Source: [Phialemoniopsis] sp. UDSM-2020 (taxonomy: Eukaryota > Ascomycota > Sordariomycetes > Thyridiales > Thyridiaceae). Taken from it: a stretch of DNA of 64,000 bases. The stretch covers positions 1,984,001 through 2,048,000 of the forward strand of contig JAEILZ010000006.1 in assembly GCA_018873225.1 (NCBI GenBank). The letters are read 5' to 3'. This document shows, piece after piece, positions 53,752-61,861 of the stretch; the stretch's first letter is position 1, and each line of letters starts with the position of its first letter. The notes beneath the pieces were generated by a model. That model ran no database searches and was not told where the DNA came from. It saw nothing but the letters and a program-made list of their open reading frames with translations. A program made the position numbers and the translations under genes.

Positions 53752-56569
53752 TTAACGTACATAACTAGAATAAGGTCGATTTTTCCGACCTTCCCCAATA
53801 GAAATATGCTTTGTGCACTTCAGGCGAAACGCTGCGGCCAAGGGACGAGAAGTCTCATTCTGCCTCAGCTTCACCATCGCCCCGGCGAATACAGCTCGAA
53901 AGAAGTGGTGCGGCCTCGTAAACAAGCTACTTGGAAAGTTAAATGTTGTCTTTGCAATCCGGGGCACATGAGGGGGAATACAAACCTGCCATCGACTCTG
54001 GCAGAGAAAGTCGCGAGTCACCACTTCTATGAAACCGCGCGTTTTTCCAAGGTCGTGCACGAATGGGATGGCCTGGGCCAAGACGTTCATGCGATCAAGA
54101 TAGTCGTTTGCGGACTGCCACCTGTCTTCGATGTCGATCATCGAGGCCATGCCTTGGCGTACATGGCCATATGCCTACAGACATGCGTTAGTCGAGGTCA
54201 TGTTATTGTCTCCAGGGTGGGAAAGCTCCACGTACCCAGCAGACCAGAGAGGCATGAAGTAAAAACCAGATATGTTGGAGTGATTTGTCGGGTCCCGGCT
54301 GGCGTTTCCCTCCTAGGTGAATTCTGCCTACCTGCACGGCGTGGTGCACAGCCTCTGCGGCGTTATCTGACTGTGCCCATGACCTGATCCTTTGTGAGAT
54401 TTTCTGCCTGTCCAAGTCCGAGACGGGTCGACCCAGGCACCTTTTGGCTCCAGCAAAGATTTGCAGGTCTATGATGTCGCTATTGAATGACATCAGGATG
54501 TAGTGATGAAGAAGGGAATAATGGGCGATGAGTTCTTCGTTTTGGCTCGTGGATCCCGGGGCCGAGTAGGTCGAGTATGATAGCCAGGCCTTAAGAGCCT
54601 TGACAATGGGTTTCACGTAGTTGAACGTGCGAGACTGCGCTGGGAATGGATCAGTAGAGTCGTATTTCGAGACCACCCCTGAAGTCGGGCCCCTGAGCTC
54701 TCCCGGAAGACCTCCGCCATCCAGACTGGTGCTCTCGGTAACTAGTCCAGAGCTTTCCTTCTGCCACAGCTGGTTTGAGACAGACACCAGGCCATATAGA
54801 AGAATGATTTTCGTGAATGAGCTTCTAGATCTCAACCGGTTTCCTTGCTTTGTAGTCCCGGATCCCGTTGATGTGGCTGGGACAAGTAGGACTTCTTTCA
54901 GCTCACTGAGAAAGTCCCACTCCATGTCCGGCCTGGACTCGGAAGGAGCGAGCTCGGACCATCGCTGCGCCGAAGGTGCAGTCCAGAGCCGCTCCGAGCA
55001 TGGCACTGGCCATTTGATCTCACTGTACCAGTCAGTGCCCTACCGAGGAGCAGAAACTGGAATAGAGAGTACTTACTATGGGTTCATATGCTGGACGTGC
55101 CCAAACATCATGGCACTATTGGTGTCAATAATAAAGGCTAGAAATGCGCACCTCTTTGCACCCTCTCTGGCAATGAAGGTGTGCCATGCCTCTTCCAGGT
55201 CATTCTTGTGATCACCGTGGCCTTTATCTTGCTGCAGGAACACCGGACTAAGGGAACTTCCCGTTCGCATGAGCGTAATAGTCGCAGCTGTTCATAGGTG
55301 GATCAGCCGGATGATCCAAGCGAGGACCTCGAAGTCAACGTACCGTGAAATATATGGCCCCTTTCGTGCATTTGACGACTGCTACAGAACTTTTCAAATG
55401 CTTCCAGCATAATCAGAGATTGTAGCAACCAGAGCGAGGCTGGCGGCCCAAAGTTGGGGTGGCTGAAGATTGTCCAGCGTAGCGAGTCCATGATGGATGT
55501 CAGGACAGCGTGAAGTGCTTCTGTCCCGTGCCGCGACTCGCTGTCGGAGCCTGGCGTGTAGAACGAGCCAATGGCCACCATGACCCATAGGAGAATGCTC
55601 GGGGTGTCATTGGTTTCGCAGGTTGCATGGTGGAGAATCGGGTAGTGGTGGTGGAAGTAGTTCCAGTATGACGCGAGTGCATCGCTTAGACTCGGTACCC
55701 GGAGGAGAGGACTTGATTGGAGGTGATGAGGCACAACAGACAACATATCCAAAAGCTTTGCGTTTGAGATTTTGGATGCCGCAGCCCGCGGATAGGCATC
55801 ATCGCTGCCGACTGGTAAGTCACTCGCCGGCGTGCTAAGGTTCTCGACGAGCGCGACGTTTTGATCCGAGAACAGCCACTGTGCAAGGTCTGCCGTTGTA
55901 GAGATGTCGTCCGTGTTGCCGAAAAAGGTATTCTCCCCGAAAAGGGTGAAGGACTCGCCAATAGTAAACGGGCCCGAGTCGCCTGATATTGACATCGGAG
56001 TCGCACTTGGCTGGCCACGGTATCCAGAGACTGTGTCATAATGGGTTTCTGTGGTCGCTGTGGCCACTGCAGGGTCAACCCCAGAGGACCACTGCGATGG
56101 CATCATATCTTTGTCGCAGTCTAGAGATATAGCTTCTGTCCTTGAGTCATTTGCGCCGGTGCTGTCAAGAAGTCTACTCGGCGATCCGTCGAGCGGCGAC
56201 ACTTCGGAGGAGTCACGACGAGTCTTTGAAAGACGAGTGGCGTGCCGCAACTGGTGCCGTGCAAGAAGGTCTCTTCGCACGAATTGGCGTGCGCATTGAT
56301 CACATCGAAAGGTGGATGTTGCATTATCTGGAGTAGGCCTGATGAGCTTTCATCCACCCCTTCGTCTCGCTGTCAACTCACGATTCAACTTGTGACGCGT
56401 CAAGTGTTCACGCCGAGTGTAGGATCTACCACATTCAGGCTCATCGCAAGTGAAACTCGGACGATAGCTAGAGGGTTTTCCTAGAAGTTGATAAGCATCA
56501 GTATGACTCGCAATTACCCCCAACCAGAGTCAGGCTTTGCATACCTTGGTCATCACCCCAGGTTTCCAT
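53752..56569 (-). CDS. C2H2 zinc-finger transcription factor with fungal_trans domain
   Basis: A nuclear regulator of about 800 residues. Six exons were read: 56545-56569, 56382-56480, 55344-56327, 55077-55287, 54236-55022 and 53752-54174. Two adjacent C2H2 fingers open the protein: FTCDEPECGRSYTRREHLTRH and FRCDQCARQFVRRDLLARH; intron 2 splits their linker. A Ser/Thr-rich stretch follows, then the fungal-specific regulator domain (SLSDALASYWNYFHHHYPIL, PSILLWVMVAIGSFYTPG, WLLQSLIMLEAFEKFCSSR). The last exon supplies MIDIEDRWQSANDYLDRM. This finger-plus-regulator layout is known in fungal C2H2 activators. It could control the terpene/acyltransferase block, but nothing in the sequence proves it. 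Confidence 0.85.
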
Positions 56570-57363
56570 ATCTATCTGAAAGACTGGGTCAAGCGAGGCT
56601 CATGTAGGTCCTTCCCCATACCTGCATTCTTCCCTTACACAGTGGGCAAGATGTACTTGTCGGTCGTTATAACGATGAGGTATTCAGACTCCCGCGTTCT
56701 CAGACTCGCCGTTGTCGTCAAGGCGGGGATGGGAAGGGATGGTTCGTCTCCATGAGATCACGAGATGAAGGTCTCCATTCGAGCAGGGCGGGGTTTTGCC
56801 GATATTCAACCGAACATGATCCACACTTTACTGTTAGTCTCGTTTAGGTAATTTCTCTTACAAATAGCCAAGCGGTGTCCGTGGCGAGCGCGACCTCATA
56901 GCTGAGGGAAGGAAGTTCCTCTGGTATAAAGTTATTGTCAAATTCAGCTGCTCAGACTTGTGACTCCGCGCAGGTCCGAGTATCAAATTCGATGGGCGAA
57001 GGAAGAGGTCGTCGACCGCATGTACGCACTTACAAGCAGATCGCAGTGTGGGGCGCATGCTGCAGATCAACCTGCCATCGTTGAGTGGGGATGTTGAGTG
57101 CCGGGAGCGGCCCATCATCATCATCCTTGCGATCTAGTGTGGCTGAAGTTGTTGGGTATTGAATAAACAAGTCAATGTCGAGAGCCCGTACTGGGATTCT
57201 TGGCTACCCCTGGCTCGAAGGCTTGACCTCCGCTGACTGTGTTTGTTAGTGTTCATTGTGTCTTCTAGATAGTGTTATGAAAAGACAGTGTAGGAACTCG
57301 CCTCCATTGTGGACGCTGAGCTCCAGATATTTCGATAACAACATATCATTAATTGTTCTATAT
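56570..57363. other. Intergenic region
   Basis: 794 bp holding the C2H2 gene's promoter. The stretch at 57195-57222 (ggctacccctggctcgaaggcttgacct) resembles 34943-34970. No gene is called. Confidence 0.4.
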
Positions 57364-58284
57364 CTAGAAATTGATAGCTTTACTCTGATCAGCTGCTTCT
57401 AGGAGAGTTCTCCAAGCTCCCTCCTTGTTCAGACTCCGCACACGCTCTTCGCCAGCCCAAAGGCGCCACTGCTCCTCAATCTGATAGCCAATAACATGAA
57501 CACCTTCAACACAGTGCCATCCCAGACTTTCTGCAAGCTTCAGCATTCTTGTTCGCCGGGGCTTGAAGCACATATCAAGCAAGGCGCCCTTCTCCTGCCT
57601 GGAGAGGAAAGATTTGAGAATCGCAGCCACGGTCTTCTCTGTCTCGGTCTGAGGCTCCAGGTCCGGCACTGTACCGACCACGTAGTAAGGGGTTTTGCAG
57701 CCACGAGCCTGTTCTAGAGACTTGACATGTACAATCTTGGGGACAACAGGCAGTCGCTTTGAATCGCGGACCAAGTCCTCAACCTCCTTGTCATCGCGAT
57801 TTAACACATAGATCGTGGTGCATTTGAGATGAGACGACAGCGCGTAGAGAGCAGCTCGGCTAGCACCACCTGCTCCCACGACCAATCCTGCAATCTCCTC
57901 ATTTGAGTCGCTGCGCTTGATCAGGTCCGACTTCTCCAGCAGTGATCCTTTGATTCCAAGCCAGTCCGTGTTGGTGCCACACACGCGTCTTGTAGCGCCC
58001 TCCTTGTAGTAGACATTATTACAAGCTCCTATCGCGGTGGCCAGATCATCGATTTCGTCGAGATGGGGCATGATCGCTGTTTTGTATGGCATGGTGACGA
58101 CTAGACCCGCGGTCTTGGGCGACCGGGCGAGTTGGGTGAGGTCGTCCAATGTTGGGCACTCTGTCGAGAAGAAGGTCCATGGTAAATCGAGATTTTTAGC
58201 GATAAAGTTGTGCATGCCATAGGCAATTGAATGTGTCACTCCAATACCCACCAAATGGAGGCTCCGTTCTTCGTCGTGCGCCAT
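57364..58284 (-). CDS. qutB: Quinate dehydrogenase (QutB / qa-3 family)
   Basis: 306 residues in one exon, start MAHDEERSLH. It would oxidise quinate to 3-dehydroquinate, the first step of quinate breakdown. The layout matches the fungal qa-3/QutB group: HLVGIGVTHSIAYGMHNF, LPWTFFSTECPTLDDL, LVVTMPYKTAIMPHLDEID with the catalytic Lys, GACNNVYYKEG, CGTNTDWLGIKGS with the catalytic Asp, VVGAGGASRAALYAL, YVLNRDDKEVEDLV, TVPDLEPQTETE, LLDMCFKPRRTRM and the tail ADQSKAINF. The substrate loop reads Ser-Ile-Ala-Tyr rather than Ser-x-Ser-Pro. It lies next to the activator gene, on the same strand. Confidence 0.92.
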   Translation of the reverse strand: MAHDEERSLHLVGIGVTHSIAYGMHNFIAKNLDLPWTFFSTECPTLDDLTQLARSPKTAGLVVTMPYKTAIMPHLDEIDDLATAIGACNNVYYKEGATRRVCGTNTDWLGIKGSLLEKSDLIKRSDSNEEIAGLVVGAGGASRAALYALSSHLKCTTIYVLNRDDKEVEDLVRDSKRLPVVPKIVHVKSLEQARGCKTPYYVVGTVPDLEPQTETEKTVAAILKSFLSRQEKGALLDMCFKPRRTRMLKLAESLGWHCVEGVHVIGYQIEEQWRLWAGEERVRSLNKEGAWRTLLEAADQSKAINF

Positions 58285-59155
58285 TTCAAGGTTGCTGTAT
58301 TTTTCGAGAGGACGTCAAATTGTTCGATCTTCTGTTTCCTTGGGATAACTTAAGAATTGGTCATTTTAAATTACTCGTTGGCATAAGTATGAGGTGAAAT
58401 AGGTTTCTCCAAGAGACAGATTGGCCGTTTCTCGGAGGAGAGCTGGTTCCGGAGTTCAACGGATATTACTTCAGCCGTACTGGTGTCTCCTCGCCGCCCC
58501 ACCACATCCGGCCGGACAGCTGTGTGCTCAAATGACGTGCTGCTGGACAGGTTTGATATGGCAATCTGACATTTGATTCCCATGTTGGTATTTGTTACTG
58601 CTGTAAAATAAACCCGCCCGAGATACTCTTCGGGCCCACATTTGAATCTAGAGGCAATTGTTGTCTGAAAATGCAGAGCTGCTCAAGCTATCTAAGTAGA
58701 CTTGAACAGTCTAGGTTTCCAGTACAAAAGGCATTCATTCGATTCTAGACTAGGCTTTGGACTTTACAGAAGAGTGTTATCGCCACAAACACGCGTATAT
58801 ACAAACGTCCCATCACGGCAAGGGATCGCATGAGGATCGTCTATTTCAGTGACGGGTGGAATTTTTCTTATGTCCTTTAGCCAACACGTTGACACCAACT
58901 GTTGCTGAATGATTCGATTTTGAAGCACCGCCCTCTCGGTATGCTTGTGGTATTTGTTTCCTCTTATCAAGAAGAAGTCAAAGGGAAGGAGCCAGTAGGT
59001 ATGCGAACAGATAGGGCGTTCAAGAGAAGAGGGTATTGAAGTCGGGTATAGATCCTTCACGAGAAAGCCCCAGGTGCTCCATGAAGTCTGCTGAGCTTGT
59101 TGGCCTGTGATAAAGGGGTCAACATGGCGTGCTACGTTGCCAACGAATAGAGAAC
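58285..59155. other. Intergenic region between dehydrogenase and activator
   Basis: 871 bp that would hold the quinate dehydrogenase promoter and the activator 3' end. GGATAAC at about 58343 is a possible half-site only. No gene is supported. Confidence 0.4.
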
Positions 59156-61429
59156 TCACCATTCGGCGGCATCAAGAAGAGTAAGCTGGTTGAATAGGCC
59201 TTCTTGATCCATTGGATCTGACAAAGGACCGGAGAGCACGGTGCTCGGTATGTCCATCCCCTCGTTCTCTGTGCCAAGGTATGACATCTCGCCTGTATGG
59301 CCCGATCCCGAGATAGGGGTCGGAAATTGGGCTACAGGCAATGTAAACTGTGATGTGGCCTGATGGGTTGTTGCCTGTATGTCATCCGGAGTGTTTGATA
59401 CGTGCATCTCCGTGCCATGGAAATCTGACACAGACATTTGGTCCATACGCTGATCTTGCACTTGCATCAGTGACTCAAAAGTGTTCAAATTTGACACATT
59501 CGCTCTCATCATAGAAGAGGACAGGAATGAGCCGTGGTCGGCTTCCGTGTCGAGGCCAATCTGGCCATGGTCCTGATCAGCCATGATAGGCTGCAAAAAG
59601 CTATCCCAATCGGTTCGCAGATAGTGATCGGGCGTACCCATGTCTGCTCGGTCGAGCAATTCAAGCAATGTTGTTATCGCCGGGGTTGAGACATTCGAAG
59701 ATGTTCGCGGTGTTGACGTAAGAAAGTTTAAACCTGATGAGACCGCGGGCAAATATGTCTTGAGTTGGAACAAGTTCTCAGCAGTGAGAACTTTGGCCAA
59801 TCTTGTATGAACCAGAACGAAAGTAACGGCTGCTGCTATGTCCACTTGCACAATATGAGGTGCCTCAGGTTTTGTGTCCTGCGGCAGAGGTAAGCCGGTG
59901 TCGTGTGTTGTGTCTTCGAGGCATTGGTATAATCTTCTGAACAGCCCAGAAGTCTGCTCCTGAGTGACGTATTCTGAGTCCATTTGATGAAGTCCGTGAA
60001 GTAGACTGATGAGACGGCTAAATCTGTTGAATGTGCTGAGAACACGGGCCGGACCGCGGTGCTGGTAAAAGATCGAGCCAGGTGATGGCTTCATCCAAGG
60101 ACGCCAAGCCTCCCACTCCTCCAAGCCATCTGTCGAGATCTGACCGTTTTGCTCAAGGTAGTCGTACTTGAAATATGGCCGGTACCCAAGTTTCAATGCG
60201 ACAAGTGTGTCCAGAACGAAGCACCCCTGCAAAAGTTGCCGGTCCTCGGGTGATCGCGACGAAATCCTGCCTCGCGAATGCGAAGCCGGATCTAAAGTGG
60301 TAGAAACATAGGCTGCTCTACCCACCCATAGCCATGCTTTTACCCAGGCCCCATGTTCTATTTCTAGCAGGCTCAGGATCAAGAAGGCATGGACGTGGCC
60401 AGAGTCGTAGCAATCGGGTTCTTGAGTTGCGAGCGTCTTGGCGATGCGACGAATGTCCCTTGAACTCAGATCTGCTTCGGGTGCTGCTTGAGTTGTATTC
60501 ATACTAGCTTCTGCAAGCTGATGTGATGCTAATGCGCAGACAGCCCACAAGGAAACGATATCTCCAGGTCGGGGCCTTTGTCGAGGGTCCTCGGGAGCAG
60601 TAAGTCCACCGCTTTTAGTATCCGTCACCAAAAGGCTAGCCGAGCGAAACAAGGTAAATTTCGAAATGACTGGCAGCCAGGAGTGGGTGCTAGAGAAGTA
60701 GACTTCGACGAGTTCTGGCCAGCTAGATGGCAGACTCTGACGGGAGACAGCACTCGCAGCCAGATCTGGCTCGACATTCGAAGATAATCGCCACGAGGCG
60801 GCATTGGATCCTGGGGTTGTTGTGTTATCCGCAAGACCCCGTTGCTCTGGAGCGATCGATGGCGGTGGGGTGTTATGTCTATTATTGGCTTCTTGTCGCA
60901 GTTGTGCATTGAGGGCTGTGGTGAGTTTATTGTCAAGGCTTTGAATATATGATTCGTCGTCTTCGTCTGAACCAAGTGAAACGAGAGCCCGCTGCAATGC
61001 TTCCAAGGCAGGGCTTTTGCGCCATGCATCATGCAGTGAACCTGCAGTTGGTACAGCAGGATTCGACAATGTGCGGACTTTTGACGCATCGGATCCTTCT
61101 GCACCCAGGACTGACAAGATGAGACCTTCGGCATCGTCGTAGCAATGTAACAACAGGCCTAATAAGATGTCGGTGGCCTTGACGTAGCCTGCACGCAAGC
61201 CTCGTTTCTTGTAGGGGTTGTAGGAACATGAACGACCAACCGCTGTGCACCGTTGACACGAGGGCTGGGCTCCATCGCAGCGCTCTTTACGCCTTCGACA
61301 AGCCTCGCACGCTCGCGTAACCCTCATTCGCTTCCGGGGATGGCCGCCATCATCATCAGACGGCACGGAGGGATCATCGGGAGCCTCCCGCCCGGGGTCG
61401 GCAGTGACGTTGCCTGCCATGACCGGCAT
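59156..61429 (-). CDS. qutA: Zn2Cys6 activator of quinate genes (QutA / qa-1F-like)
   Basis: 757 residues in one exon, start MPVMAGNVTA. The DNA-binding cluster CEACRRRKERCDGAQPSCQRCTAVGRSC lies at about residue 40. It is followed by PYKKRGLRAGYVKATDILLGLL, a block characteristic of qa-1F/QutA-type activators. The regulator domain has WPELVEVYFSSTHSWLPVIS, VSLWAVCALASHQL, AWLWVGRAAYVSTTL and FVLDTLVALKLGYRP. The C-terminus is acidic and Asn/Gln/Ser-rich, as in activation domains. It is divergent from the QutR-like gene with 432 bp between them, as in known clusters. It would switch on the quinate genes unless held by the repressor. Confidence 0.85.
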   Translation of the reverse strand: MPVMAGNVTADPGREAPDDPSVPSDDDGGHPRKRMRVTRACEACRRRKERCDGAQPSCQRCTAVGRSCSYNPYKKRGLRAGYVKATDILLGLLLHCYDDAEGLILSVLGAEGSDASKVRTLSNPAVPTAGSLHDAWRKSPALEALQRALVSLGSDEDDESYIQSLDNKLTTALNAQLRQEANNRHNTPPPSIAPEQRGLADNTTTPGSNAASWRLSSNVEPDLAASAVSRQSLPSSWPELVEVYFSSTHSWLPVISKFTLFRSASLLVTDTKSGGLTAPEDPRQRPRPGDIVSLWAVCALASHQLAEASMNTTQAAPEADLSSRDIRRIAKTLATQEPDCYDSGHVHAFLILSLLEIEHGAWVKAWLWVGRAAYVSTTLDPASHSRGRISSRSPEDRQLLQGCFVLDTLVALKLGYRPYFKYDYLEQNGQISTDGLEEWEAWRPWMKPSPGSIFYQHRGPARVLSTFNRFSRLISLLHGLHQMDSEYVTQEQTSGLFRRLYQCLEDTTHDTGLPLPQDTKPEAPHIVQVDIAAAVTFVLVHTRLAKVLTAENLFQLKTYLPAVSSGLNFLTSTPRTSSNVSTPAITTLLELLDRADMGTPDHYLRTDWDSFLQPIMADQDHGQIGLDTEADHGSFLSSSMMRANVSNLNTFESLMQVQDQRMDQMSVSDFHGTEMHVSNTPDDIQATTHQATSQFTLPVAQFPTPISGSGHTGEMSYLGTENEGMDIPSTVLSGPLSDPMDQEGLFNQLTLLDAAEW

Positions 61430-61861
61430 GACTTAATTGTCTCCATCCGGCGGCACAATCAATCGAATTGGCCCTTGAGGTTGCCAGATCTGGAAGGTAT
61501 GACTTTCGTGGAGATCGCGTCAAGACCACGAGCTGACTCAGCTTGGTGCTAAGGACTCGATTATTGCGTATCGGCAATGACTTTTCCCGGTAACTAAAGT
61601 CTTTGCCGGTCGTCGGAGTTCAGAAGTGGAGCAACATTACTCGTCTCTCACGCCTATTGTGGAATTCGCCAGCCTAGCTACAGCCTACAAGCCGCTCCGA
61701 ATCTCTGCCAAAGCCTCCAGTGCTGAGCCTCGAATGCTGGAAGCCACGAATACTGAATTTGATATCCTCGCAAACACAGTGCTCAGAGACTATGAGGATA
61801 TCGCACACCAGGGGAGCACGAGCCACTACGGCGTAGTACCCGTGACGACCAAGGGAATGTA
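61430..61861. promoter_or_regulatory. Bidirectional promoter, quinate activator / repressor
   Basis: 432 bp between the two regulators read outward. No full 16-bp activator palindrome was recognised. Confidence 0.45.
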
